Below are positions 11,085 to 23,512 of a stretch of DNA of 64,000 bases, piece by piece. The stretch's first letter is position 1; the number at the start of each line of letters is the position of its first letter. The stretch comes from Phascolomyces articulosus. Lineage: Eukaryota > Mucoromycota > Mucoromycetes > Mucorales > Lichtheimiaceae. The stretch lies in the NCBI GenBank assembly GCA_025677815.1, contig JAIXMP010000042.1:248001-312000 (forward strand), written 5' to 3'. The notes beneath the pieces are model-generated. The model worked only from the letters and a program-made list of their open reading frames with translations, was not told where the DNA came from and did no database searches. The translations under genes were made by a program, and so were the position numbers.

Positions 11085-12041
11085 TCAAAGTTTCTTTTCA
11101 GACATATGGCAAATATCACAAGTCATATTCCAAAACTTGATTGCCTTGTCCATATTCTTTACATCTTTGGATGGTTCTGCTACTTGTCGTTTTCGATAAT
11201 AAAAACCTTCTTCATATTCTTCATGCGCATAATAGACATAACCATTGGTTGCTTCCTCTTCGGAGGTGGCAAAACTCATCCTGCTGAGCAAATAATACAT
11301 GATCAAACGCAAGAACCAGCTTGTGTTTCGATTCAATTGAGTGGTAGGTACAAATCCAGGACAGAGCGCTATCACTTTGATGTTTTTTAATTGTTGAGCC
11401 AACACCAAAGCAAGCCAAAGTTGAGCTACTTTGGAAACCTTGTAAAATAACATGCTTTCCCACGCAGTATGACCATCTAAATAATCCAAAGGTATATCGT
11501 CCGGCATACTCGTTTCATTTTGTTTTCGTCCACCTCGTACAGTTGGATCATGTAAAGATGAAGTAACAAAAAGTATACGACCCTGTTCATGATCCATCAA
11601 AGGGATTAAAAGTTGTGTAAAATACCATGGTGCCACTGCGTTCACAAAGACTGTTTTTTCAACCACCGTTGTTTCCGAAACATATTCAAGTTCATACGTC
11701 GTGGTACCTGCATTATTGATAAGCACGCTAATTTTTTTCTCTAGTCCAAGTGATTGTAATGATTCCACAGCGCGTCGTACGGATTCTAAACTACTGAGAT
11801 CGAGTAAAATGCTGTGTAATGAGATTTTATTTGTCATGTAGCTGCTGCTGCTACTACTACTACTGTTGTTTTTGTTGCTAAGGTGCTGTTGTTGTTGGCG
11901 TAACCAAATAGTAGTTGCTTCAAGCTTTTTTTCTGATCGCCCTGTAATGATAACAGTGTTACCTGCAGCAAGAAATTTTTGTGCCGCTACTTTTCCAAGT
12001 CCATCGGTTGCTCCTGTGATCAGAATTACCTTGTCACTCAT
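11085..12041 (-). CDS. Short-chain dehydrogenase/reductase (retinol dehydrogenase / WWOX-like)
   Basis: Intronless gene of 318 aa. It has the classical SDR landmarks: the TGATDGLG cofactor loop (residues 9-16), NNAG (109-112), the catalytic Ser in VTSSLHD (about 161) and YKVSK (Tyr200, Lys204). The Arg after the second strand (GRSEKK) suggests NADP(H) preference. A poly-serine insert (about 60-67) lies between beta-C and the next strand; it is low complexity and unusual. Members of this branch oxidise or reduce lipid-like alcohols and ketones; the substrate here is unknown. The absence of introns is unusual next to its multi-exon neighbours. Confidence 0.9.
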   Translation of the reverse strand: MSDKVILITGATDGLGKVAAQKFLAAGNTVIITGRSEKKLEATTIWLRQQQQHLSNKNNSSSSSSSSYMTNKISLHSILLDLSSLESVRRAVESLQSLGLEKKISVLINNAGTTTYELEYVSETTVVEKTVFVNAVAPWYFTQLLIPLMDHEQGRILFVTSSLHDPTVRGGRKQNETSMPDDIPLDYLDGHTAWESMLFYKVSKVAQLWLALVLAQQLKNIKVIALCPGFVPTTQLNRNTSWFLRLIMYYLLSRMSFATSEEEATNGYVYYAHEEYEEGFYYRKRQVAEPSKDVKNMDKAIKFWNMTCDICHMSEKKL

Positions 12042-12650
12042 TTTGTAATTTTTTTATTGTTGTCTCAAGAAAAAAAAAAGAGAAAAAAACTTTCACGTCA
12101 AGATTGAACGTGACAAAAAAAACACAGCCTATAATTTTGTGTAACATTCAAGTGAGTGGTCACTCTTCCATATTTCATGTACTTGTTAGAGTCAGTTATC
12201 AATAGATATTTCTATTCAGTTGCGATAGAACTGTATAGATGAATAGACATTTATGTCCATTAGTGGGATGCAAATAAGTATTTACTACCAGTAATGAGCT
12301 TTTGATGTAACCAAATAAGACCACAACTATCTAGGAGAAGTTGAACTTCTATTATCGACCTGTTACTTTTTTGACACACAATATCTTTATATAAAATATT
12401 ACATTAAACACAGTAATTTATTTACAAGGATATAAATATCCTTTCATTCGTAAGAAGAAGCCTTGCTGATGATGACAAAGGCATGGGGCTGAAATTACTG
12501 GTTCCATGTACATTTTACTCCGCTTAGGACTTACCAAACACTTATTGACGTCCCACAAGTCGGTTGCTTGAGTTGAAATTGTAGGAATGGAGTTATTATT
12601 TGTGAAATTTATAAAACTTTAAAGAGCAACGCGTACAATATGTCTGAAGC
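12042..12650. other. Upstream region of the SDR gene; no gene seen
   Basis: A poly-A/T-rich stretch adjoins the SDR start codon. The rest is AT-rich with no recognisable domain. Confidence 0.5.
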
Positions 12651-12653
12651 ACT

Positions 12654-13640
12654 TTGTTTTTTCTTTATAAGATGATGCTTCCTGAGTTACCCGAAGACCT
12701 GAAATTTGTTGGTGTTTGTGAGTTGAGGAGTTTTGTCATCCTTTTTTTGGTTGTGACAAAAATTGCAACGAATGCAACAGATATTTTTCTATTAATAATT
12801 AACAAGAAAATGATATTAAAAATTGCAATATCTCGAAAGACGTAATGAGATTATGTCGCGTATTGCTACTTTTTTTTCATATAGATGATCCACATTCACA
12901 CCATCATTTAGTATTACGTACTACTTGGTCATCCAATATTAGACTAGCAAAAAGAAACTAATCTCTTTTCTTCACATATTTTGTTGTCATCTTATTCTAC
13001 ATAGAATATAATCTTGTGTTTTTTTGTACCATTTCCTCTTTTCAACCATTTAAGATCTATTCCCAAATTCCATATTATGAAATCAAGAATACAGCCAGCA
13101 CTACAACGAAGCACTAGAAAAGCTTTGGATTTAAGACATAGAAAACCACGGATCTTCAAAATTTCCCTATACTATTGTGGAACCAAGAACTCAAGACCAA
13201 GGGTGCTGAAGGGCTGAAATATTTACACATATTGTCAAGCAATATTTGACAAATCTCCATTTTTTATGTCTCAATGAAACCCCATCGGCCACCAACCATG
13301 GTCGTAACTTTTTCGTCGAACTTGCTATGCCATGCCTTTTAACTATATCGAAGGCAGCCGACCGCGTAATATTCACTTGGTATGATGAATTTGAGCTTTT
13401 GCTATCCAGATCACTCAATATGCTGTTTGACCACAATCTAAATATACTAAAGACTGTATGTAGATACATGAGTGCATTTAGCGAAATAAGAAAGTCTATC
13501 AAATATGGAGACGTCTACCTTCGAATCGTCCAGGTAAAAGCATACCAGGAGATTATATTTAGAACACCATGTTCAAGAGAAAATGATCTATTTTATACTT
13601 TATATTCACTGATTACATTTACTATTTGGCGGTGGTATGT
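12654..13640 (+). pseudogene. Decayed protein-coding remnant, family not recognised
   Basis: Several frames carry protein-like strings: LPELPEDLKFVGVCEL (about 12667), HHLVLRTTWSSNIRLAKR (about 12905) and LKYLHILSSNI, then a stop, then QISIFYVSMKP (about 13215-13270). Stops and frame changes separate them, and a minus-strand frame (13191-13502) overlaps part. I see no domain that can be named. It reads like an old multi-exon gene or repeat in decay. Confidence 0.3.
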
Positions 13641-13649
13641 ATGATTCAA

Positions 13650-16190
13650 GTGTTCGACACTCTAAAAAGGTGATACAATTAAAACAATTGAATGCGTCAT
13701 TGTATTCAATGATTTTAAAATACAAGCATGAATTGCTTTACACGTTCAGATAAATATGAGTATTCAACGTTCAAACAAGGATGTCATGATATTAACTGAA
13801 AATTATATGAATGACCAACACACTTGAAAATGTATTGAACTCCATTCGTGCACATTCCTCACACAATAGCGAAATTGCTTACATACGGTCAAGTATCTGA
13901 AATTGTTGGCTACAATCTTTGTATGCAAGATACCATCAAATTTCTATTCACATGTAGAAAAGTCGATAAACTATTTATCTTTTATAGAAAAGAATGTCGA
14001 AACCAATAATTTTTTTTCTGACTGATTACTCCCTTGTAACTCACGGTGCAAAAAGTATTTATAGTTTAAAGTTTATCTTTTGTTAGAAGTCAATTCAACC
14101 TACACCTAGCTATATGTATTTGACCATATTCTTTTGGTTCGATGGTTAAGATAATGATACAATATATATTATATGAAAGCAACCTCTGGTAGAGGGAAAA
14201 GTTATGAATGACTATAGTTTCATAGGGTGAAAGAAATGATGTAAACATTTGTAGTAGAATGATGTTTAGAGCATATAAGAAAAAGGGACTACTGTGGGAG
14301 GGGTGGTAACACACGTAAGTATGATATTCAATTTACATTTCTGCCGGTTCTAAAAAAAAACTTCTGTGGATACTGGGCCATGGTCATCAAAAAACTATTT
14401 GGATTACTGAGAAGTTCGATTTCGCGTGGGTACTCTCTTAACACAACAAATGAACTGAACCTGATTGAGGACAAAAAGAGCTGCATATACTTATACCTAT
14501 AAAATGACGTTACCCATCATTAATAGCAGTGTGTCTCAATTTTAAAATATATCACCGTGCACCCCATGAAAGCAATCAGACTTGATTTTGATGAATTGAC
14601 ACAAATAATCTTATATATGCATCTATGTGGGGAGAATCACACACCACTTACGTTTATCATCATCTATATTTGGTCTCTCGTCTATATTTAATATATCAAT
14701 GCGCGTCCTTATAACATTGCCTCTTAAAACCCACATAATTTATAATACAGAAATAGCAGATATACATGACTACAAACGAACGACACACCTCTCAAGTTGA
14801 TACAAAATGTATGTAGTATATCATTTGGATTGGGAGCTGTTACACGAAATTTTAAGCTTCAGGACGATTTAAGCAATATGATAATTTAACCACCCATACC
14901 AGAGAAAGTGGATATGGTTGCTTAAAAGCTAAAATATGTATATTCTTCTATCTTTAGTTTATATTATAACAAAAGATATGAGTTATAAACCAAATGATGA
15001 ATTGTATACAATGATGGTTATTGCACATTGTTCTTCTACTTCTTTTTCTTAGTCCATTGTGCCCAAATTGGTTCAAATGCTCAATACGTTCTGTTATCGT
15101 AATATACAAATAATAAATCCTGTTTTTGGGAACAATAAATGTCAAGATTTATCATGACGCTAAAAAGGAATCTCATGGTTTCCTTTCTTATAAAAGAAAT
15201 CTTGGCCAATGCTTATATGCTTATTATAATAAAAGAGAAAACGTGCAAGTTTAATTATTTCATAATAATTTTTAAAACGCCTATCATTTATATTAATTTG
15301 ACAATGCGTACAAGAGATTTGTTGGGGGACCTATATAACAAAGAAGTGCTTTACTATCATGATTGTTTCAGAAACACGAGCCTTTATAATCCCATCATTA
15401 TCCATTGGATCTGATAGAATTATGTTTCCATTTCCCCCTTGTAAATTTCATAGAATTTTTCTTTCTAAAAATAATAATAATAGGTAGTCTATAAAATAAT
15501 CAGGATGAAACTCTTTTCATCCCATCGATATGCGATCTCTACCAATTGATATTTATAATAATAGTCTGATTTTAATGCATCTTTTTGATCTCTATTAGGG
15601 TCAGATCATGGCCACAAGGGTGTGTTTCTACAATAAATAATTAAAAAGGTTCCACTATCCATCGTTATATATACATTCTTGAAAAATATTTTGTGTCATG
15701 ATTATAATTTATATTGACCTGTGAATCTTTTTCTATTTTTTGTCACCTTAAAAATGAATGAGTCCATTCCATTCCAAATGGCATGAAGGTTGTTCCTCAT
15801 CTGACCTGAATTGAATATATACATATATCATATAGATATTCAAGATACGAAAAACTAAAAAGGTCTTTATTATATAATAACTACGACTAGAATATACTTA
15901 TCGATGTAGGATGATGATCCTTTTTAAAGGAAAGAAGACTTCCCCCATTTTTTTTTGTGTCGCCATGGTTTTTTTTTATATTACTTTTTTTTTGGCTGAG
16001 CATAAAGCGTTTCAACTTTTTTCTGCAGCACTAAAATACTAATACGGCTTTAAAATTTAACCTTTTTTCTTTGCATACACTTGGTTTTTTTTCTTCCATT
16101 TTTCCCAGTTATAAACTCTCTCTTTCTTCTTCTTCTCCAACCACCACCTACTTCATCACCTTTTCTCATTCAATAATAAAACACCACCTA
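13650..16190. other. AT-rich intergenic region, no gene seen
   Basis: Short frames only. The last 200 bases before 16194 are pyrimidine-rich (TTTCTTCTTCTTCTCCAACC and similar), consistent with a promoter/5' UTR of the TBC gene. Confidence 0.5.
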
Positions 16191-16193
16191 TTG

Positions 16194-19091
16194 ATGGATT
16201 CGACTTATAAAGAAAGGTAATCATTTCATTATTCAACCTATCGACAAAAAACCCAACAATAAAAAAACTTTTTTTTTTTTGAGAAAACCTGATGACACCA
16301 TTTTGGTAATCCCACGTTGTTAACTTTTTTTTTTCGGGCTTTATCTAGAATCAAATATTTTGAAAATACATTGCGACCGGAACCTGAGGTGGATGATGAT
16401 GAATCCCTTTGGAAACCAATAATCGATATTAAATCTTTCCGTGAAGCATGTTTTTCTGGTATATTATTATAATAATAGTTCTATTTTTTTTTTAATTTGA
16501 CACCAGAGAAAAAGGCTAAAGAGAAAAAAAAATCAATGTGGATTATCTAAACGGGCTCCTTTATGTGTGTATTATATATTAGGTATACCCGATGAATCTG
16601 GACTACGTGCAACAGCATGGAAAGTTTTACTAGGTTATTTGCCTCCAGATAAACGAATGTGGAATACTGTATTAACTTCACAACGACTAAGTTATTATGT
16701 ACGTATTATCATTATTATTATTAAAAGCTCATTGGAAGACGCACCGTTTAAAGAAAAAGAACTGGGAACTTTGGATAAAAAAGAGAGAGAGAAGTATATT
16801 AAAAAAATCCCATGTTGATAGAATTGGGTCAAAGATTTATTGGAAGAACCAGGAGGAGTACCACCTTCTAGTGATCATGTAAGTCAATTGAGAAGAATGG
16901 ATCCATGGATAAATGAAGGAGAAAGAGGAAAAAGGGTGAAGGGGTTTACTTTGTCATATTGTATATTGAAAAGAAATTCATGAGTGAATGAATGGAAAAG
17001 AAAAGAAAAAGAACAATATTAAATGTATCTATCAATCTATATTAGCCATTGAATGATGAACGTGGGTCCAGATGGGCATCTTATTTCCATGATAATTCAA
17101 TTTTGGATCAAATTGATAAGGATGTAAGACGCACTTTACCTGATATTGCCTTTTTCCAAACGCAAGTTCCAAAAAGTCATTTGAACCCACTCTCACGACC
17201 TGAAGAAGCAATGCCTATAATGACAGAAGAACCCATAGATGATCCATTATTAGAAAATAATACAAATAATAACAACAAAGCACGACGATTTTCATTTGGA
17301 TTTATGGGTCGACCTCGTTCTTCTTCCACAGCATCTAAAAAATCACTTCGAGCGTCGGCAGCCGCCAATACAAATAGCAACAACAACAACACCCGATCAC
17401 GGTCCAACTCTAAAAGTTCAGTTCACTCCACACATTCAAACGCAGATTCGCCATCCCCACGGAATATTGTCCGAAAATTCTCATCTGCTTTCAAAGGCAC
17501 GGGGAGCTCTACGTCTGTTCTTTTACCAACAACAAATCATATCAACAAACGAAAACAGTATGATATCCGTAACATGAAACCTATTTGTCCACATGTCACC
17601 AATCGACGTACACTTTTTAAACGGATTTCTCATTTAAATAATGAAAATATCCGTGATGCCACACCCGAAGAAGTGGCACGCCAAGCCCATGCTGTTGATT
17701 TGAACGCACAAGATTATCATTGGGAGGCCATTGAGCGTATCCTCTTTATCTATGCCAAATTAAATCCAGGTGTGGGTTATGTTCAAGGCATGAATGAATT
17801 ATTGGCCCCCATTTATTATGTTTTTGCCAAAGATGAACATCCAGAAGCACAAGCGTATGCAGAAGCGGATGCATTTTTTGTATTTACAATTTTAATGTCG
17901 GACGTCCGAGATCATTTTGTTCGATCACTTGATCAAGATGCAAGTACAGGTATCAATGCCACCATGCAACGGATGAGTCAGCGGTTGGCGTGGGTTGATA
18001 AACCCTTGTGGCGTGATCTCCGACGTAAAGATATCAAGGAACAGTATTATGCGTTCCGATGGATTACCGTCCTTTGTTCACAAGAATGGGATCTACCTAG
18101 TGTCATTCGTTTATGGGATTCCATATTGGCAGATCGTGGAAGTCAAGAAGGTTTAGCTGAAACGCGATTCGAGTTTTTACTTGATTTTGCTGTAGCGATG
18201 GTGTTGTAAGTTTGTTATTAAATTTTGGGATATGGGTCAACTTTCTCTTACACAGAATGAGAATAATATCTAATCTACTTTATCGAATAATAATAGATGT
18301 ATACGACAAGAAATTCTTAAGGGTGATTTTGCTGAAAATGTTCGACTATTACAGGTAGGAAATTGGGGAGGTTTTTTTTTTAATTTATACCAAATTCAGT
18401 CATTCATGCATATTGGTGTAGTGAGACTAATGACATAAGATGAAAATAGAATTATCCCATTGACGATATTCAAATCGTATTAGCCACAGCAAATTCCTTA
18501 CGTGAAATGCGATTGAATGCCGTTGCGAATGGATTACCTGTTCCTGGTACCTATGATAAACGTAATAGTGGATTATACACAAGTGATAATTGGAGTGATT
18601 CTTCCTCCATTCATTCCAACGGGTCTGGGACTCGATTACAAAAATTACGTGATAATGCAGATATGGCACGACAAAGTTTTGATTCTTTCCGTAAAGAATC
18701 CAGAGAATCTTTGGATGAATTGTTTCGTCGAGGTCGTGATGAAGCCATGAAACGGGCTAGTGCGGGCGATGTCACTCGAAGTTTATCTCAACGATTTGCT
18801 TCTGTGAGTAATAAAATGAAACGACCTAATAATGGTATACTTCAAAATAATGATGGATTACATCGTGCCACTTCGATTTCTTCAGAACATTCCACAGCAG
18901 CTACAGCATCTCCTCCTTCTCAACAAGGTGGTAATTTACCAGCAAGAAGCAATTCCTTATTAAATCGGTTTTCACAAATGATGGGTAATAGTAATACGTC
19001 AGCTGTATCTCCTTATGGTCGATTAAAAGCAGCGCGTAATGGGATAGTAGAGAAAAGTCAACAACAGGCATATTATCGTGGTTTTGTATAA
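16194..19091 (+). CDS. TBC-domain Rab GTPase-activating protein (TBC1D13-like)
   Basis: Seven exons, 721 aa: 16194-16216, 16349-16458, 16583-16698, 16822-16878, 17046-18205, 18297-18354 and 18450-19091. The TBC domain begins at GIPDESGLRATAWKVLLGYL. The arginine finger motif I-x-x-D-x-x-R is IDKDVRR (Arg131); the glutamine finger is GYVQGMNE (Gln about 349). Between them lies an insert of about 150 residues, Ser/Asn/Arg-rich; TBC1D13 proteins are also known for an insert there. The C-terminal 200 residues are low-complexity Ser/Asn/Arg. TBC proteins speed GTP hydrolysis by Rab GTPases in vesicle traffic. The first exon encodes only MDSTYKE and part of a codon. The exact Rab partner is unknown. 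Confidence 0.92.
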
Positions 19092-19551
19092 GTTCTTCCC
19101 TTTCTTTCTTTTGATTTATTATTATTATATTATATTATTGTCATTATGTATATTTAGTTCATCTTATTTATTATCTTTTTTACTTTTTTACATTACCTCT
19201 AACATACATTGTATCACTTTTTTTTTATTATATCTTTTATCTACTACCACACATTAGACAAAACACTTTCATTCTTTTAAAAAACCTCTTTTTTTATTAT
19301 AATTATTATTATTATATTATTATTATTGCATCATCAACACACATTCACCCTATTCTTAAAAGTAGACGATGTTTATATAAAAAAACACGCTATCTTTTGA
19401 AAACCTCTTTTTCTTTTGATTTATTACCATATTCCCCTCTCCCTTCGTTTTCACACTACATTTCTTTTAAAACATCCATCACACAAATCCATCCTTTCCG
19501 GCGCTTAACGAAACTCGCCTTTTTTTTTTGTTCATTTCATTTTTATTCTTT

Positions 19552-19588
<37 letters not shown>

Positions 19589-20000
19589 CTTTGTACTTAT
19601 TTATAAAACGTGACATAATACACAAACACATAACCTACATGGCAAGATGAATGAATGGATAAAGCAGGAGGAAGAGAAGCGAGGAGAAGGTGTAAAATGC
19701 AAGGACTGTGCATTTTATTTATCTCCATATTAGAGAAAGACTGGGCCTGATGCATATCTACTCCCCTTGTTTTCAAAAAAAAAGTGTTTAAAAGAATGTT
19801 AATATAGACAAGCAATAGGATAAATATATATATTCTACACATATTACTTATATAAAAACACTGGATCAAAGTTGCCCTTCTTTTCTCTTTCCCAAGAAAA
19901 CATTATTTAACTCCACAAAATATAATCTCTCCCAGATGAAGGAGTCAATATGTTAACAGCACCTAGCGTGAGAGGATACAAGTAATAATGTTGAATATAT
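19092..20000. other. 3' flank of the TBC gene; simple repeats
   Basis: Very AT-rich, with ATT/TTA repeats and a (TA)n microsatellite at about 19557-19584. No gene seen. Confidence 0.6.
19557..19584. repeat. (TA)n microsatellite
   Basis: About 14 uninterrupted AT dinucleotides. Confidence 0.95.
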
Positions 20001-20009
20001 ATTTCCAAA

Positions 20010-20510
20010 GTCCAAAATCTCATTCGATTTTTATCCTCACAAACTCATCAAATTCTCCATCAATGATATGTCAGAGGCTCATGGATATGTGGTGCGTGCC
20101 AATTTATATCGAGAAGACAGGAATGGCATGTAAGTATATATATATATATACTTGTATTGTATATCATGCTATAGAAATAAAGAGTCGAGTTTGTTGTTAC
20201 AGAACATGATATTATTTTATATGATCCTTATAGGTCCCATTCGTACGCTTAAAATATGACATCCAACGTTTGGATGATGAATATGTTTATAAAATGTTTG
20301 ATGATGTAATGGATTCTTCCTTTCTGATGGTTTAAACGATCTTTAAATTGCTTTTTAAGGGGAATTCAACCGCGATCAGCACTGAAGACATTCGTTTGCG
20401 TTCAATCGATATTCAGGCGGGAGTACTTTTGAAAACACAAGCTTGTTCAAAAAACGATCTTCAAATCCATTGACTCGACGATTTAATGCTGCTCTTCGTC
20501 GTTAATACGT
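20010..20510 (+). pseudogene. Possible coding remnant, unidentified
   Basis: Protein-like strings occur: HKLIKFSINDMSEAHGYVVR (about 20039), VPFVRLKYDIQRLDDEYVYK (about 20234, after a TATAG acceptor) and a basic tail KKRSSNPLTRRFNAALRR before a stop at about 20505. Donor and acceptor sites are present, but the three strings cannot be joined in one frame: the phase at the 20130 donor conflicts with the open frame at 20234. It is either a pseudogene or a wrongly read small gene. Confidence 0.22.
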
Positions 20511-20836
20511 GATACTATTCCTCGCATCATTTATTATACCTATACATTTTTCCATTCTATCCCATGGCACAATATAAAATAGATATATTTGCGTACATTT
20601 AGTAGTTCGCACCAAATATTTCTCATTTCTTTATTTGCTCTCATATTTTCATTTGCATAGTCTCTCTTTTTAATCAAGTAGTAGATAATAGTATAGAATT
20701 GGAGTCATTCCTTTCTTTTTCATTCTTTTTATATATAGTTATTTATATTTTCAATAAAACAAATAAAGAGCAAAATGTACAACACACTCCAAAAAAATGG
20801 ATATGGATAGGAGAAGATAGCAGATAACTCATTTTT

Positions 20837-23105
20837 TTAATGTCGCGAGGACCGTTGGTGTTGTCGTCTTTGTTTGGATGGAGGAGATGGGGATCGATGT
20901 TTTGAAGATCGATGACGATGACGACGTGATGGTGATATAGATGTTGATTTATCATTATTTCGATGACTTCTACTATGGTAAGATCTCCTTTTATCCTCTT
21001 CTTGTTGTGTCCGTGATCTCCCTCGTTCCTTTTCTACTGGTTCTCCTTCTTGTTTTTTTCTATTCTTTTCATTTCCGTCATGTCGTTGCGGTGATGATGG
21101 ATCCTCTTGCTTTTTTGTATTATGATCAGAAGACACTGTTTCTTCCTTATCCTTGATCAACTGTGGGTCCACATCCATTTTATCTGAGATTCGTTCATTT
21201 TTCTTTTCTTGATCTTCTTGTGATTTCCGACCATGACTAGTATGACCGATACTTTTTTTATCTCGTTTTTTATCGCCATCATGATCATTGTCATCATTAT
21301 TATCATGTCGACGATGCCGTCCTTTCTCATCTCTTTCGTGACGTCGATGATATCGATGACGTTCACGACTACTATAATCATCACTATCGTAGCGCTCTTT
21401 TCTTCGTCGTTTATATGTTGAATCCTCCGTTCTCTCTTTTTCACTATCCATCGTTCGACGTTTTCGACGATTATTTTGTTCATCCTTTTCATCCTCCCCT
21501 CGATGATGGTATCGTCGTCGATGACTACTACTACTTTTTGATTCGTTTCTGGAACAAGAGCTTGATGTAGATCGTCGTCGTCTTCGTCTTTTTCTTTTTT
21601 CATCCCGACGTCTGTGACGATCTCGATCCTTCTCTTCATCCTCATCGTCATATTTCCCATGTCGTTTCTCACTACTACTACGATCACGGTCTCGGTCTTG
21701 CCGTCTATTTCTTCTTCTTCGTCTTCTTTGATCCTTGCCTTCCTCATCATCGTCTTCATCACTGATACTCGTATCCCTTCTTTTATTTTTATCATTCTTG
21801 TTGGAGGATCTTTGTCGTTGTTGATGAGAAGACGATTTTTCAGAAAGTGTATCTGCCACATCACGTCGTCTATGAGAAGAGGATCGATGTTGACTGGATG
21901 ATGCGGAAGAAGAGGTCGTGTTTTTTAAATTGCATAGTAAGGTTTTGGCATCGGTATGATTGGGTTCGTATTGTAGTGCTCGTTGTAAATTATCGATGGC
22001 TTCCGCTTTTTTTCGTTCTTGTAAACGTCTATAAAATACAAGTATCCAATTTGAGTTTCTTTTTTCTCATCCACTCCCCTTCCCTTCTTTCCATCCTAGT
22101 CCATATTAAGAAAAAAAATACGGTACATTTCTGCAATGCGATACCAAGCTTCTGCATATTTGGGATCCATATCCAATGCTCGTTTATAATGATCCAGTGC
22201 ATCCGTTATTCGTTTTTGTTCCATTAATTTGACACCTTCTGTTACTCTATATAATAAAAATTATATTCCCCCAAAAAAATTCATTAAGTAAATATACATA
22301 AAAATAAAAATAAAAAACCATGAAAAACTTACGCATCACGCGCATAAGTTCGATTTTGGATATCTCGAATTTTCAAATAACTTTCAGTATGACCCCCCGG
22401 TCCACGATCCAAAATAGCTGCTTGTTCTGCTGCTGGTGATAATAAACTAGGTTGTCGATAGGTTTTTGATTGAACACTGAATAAACTGGCTAATCGTAAC
22501 CATTGATGTGGATACATCATCACCACATCATTTCTCATACTGGTTTGCCATGTTTTTTGATCTTGAGGAGTAAGTTGGTTTGAATCCATAAATTTCCAAC
22601 GTGTTCTTTGATCAGATATAACGACACCTTCTCCTCCACTTTCTCCTACAGCTGTAGCCGTGTTATTATTATGCTGACTTTCTTCTTGTGGTGTGGTAGG
22701 TGCTGTTGTTATGGGTACACCTTTATTTTCTTGATGGTGAAGTTCATGATGTTTTTTTAATCGTGCTTGTCGTTCAGCATTACGTCGTCGAAGTTCTGTA
22801 ACTGAATTACTATGCAAATCTTTTAATATACGTTGCATGCTAGTTTGTTGTGCAAATGCTTTAATACGTGCTTCAAATGCATTATCGTGACCACCCAATG
22901 GCGTTGGTGTCGTTGTTATTGTGTCGGTTATATTATTATTATTATTGTCATTGATGATGAATGGTTGTTGTTGGTCAGGAGCTGAATTGGAACGTCGGTA
23001 AATATAAGATCGCGCGTTTGGATCACTATTATTCCGTGCTCGAATAGTCCAACTGCCTGATTGTTCTATAATGTGGGTATCAGAAGACGTGTTGTTGTTG
23101 TCCAT
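20837..23105 (-). CDS. TPR-repeat protein with RS/RD/RE-rich tail (TTC14-like)
   Basis: Three exons, 694 aa: 23105-22333, 22246-22127 and 22028-20837. The N-terminal third is Asn/Thr-rich, then has a helical charged part (RILKDLHSNSVTELRRRN). TPR motifs follow: VTEGVKLMEQKRITDALDHY..ALDMDPKYAEAWYRIAE and KAEAIDNLQRALQYEPNHTDA, spanning the intron junctions. The C-terminal 350 residues are extremely Arg/Ser/Asp/Glu/Lys-rich with RS, RD and RE dipeptides, typical of nuclear RNA-processing proteins. TTC14 combines TPRs with a charged tail, but I do not see its S1 domain here, so the name is only a likeness. A role in nuclear RNA processing is inferred. It is divergent from the small membrane-protein gene, with about 400 bases between the starts. 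Confidence 0.8.
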
Positions 23106-23512
23106 GGTAAGATCATCGAATGACTTTTACAGAAAAAAAGTGCTTTTTGGATAAAGAGTGTGTATCAGCGAAATACATCAAGCTTTTTAAAATTCCGTCG
23201 CATTCAAATAACTGAGTAAACTACCAACCCTTCAATGTTGTTGCTGTTAGAGAAAGAAATGAATATATTTCTATACATACACATGCAAGATATAATGATA
23301 TATATTACATTTTATTATCTACCTATCTAAAAAAAATTGGGTCTATTAATTTAGTAAATAATAGATCTTTTATATATTTAAGTAACTTTGAATTGAACAT
23401 GTGTGATAGAAAAAAATAATAATTTTGGCATAAAAAATGTTTCATCCCTTTCTTTTTTCAAACTCTTCTCTGCGTTTTTCTATTTCTTTATTATAACACA
23501 AACTACTCTACT

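Noticed and set aside
16699..16818. Lysine-rich coding stretch after the third TBC exon
   Set aside because: It is intron: a GTACGT donor and GATAG acceptor join YY to NWVKDLLEEPGG in frame.
21157..21864. 235-codon minus-strand frame over the RS-rich tail
   Set aside because: It is a shifted-frame shadow of the Arg/Ser/Asp repeats of the TPR protein; Met/Ile/Val-rich composition comes from the same codons read out of frame.
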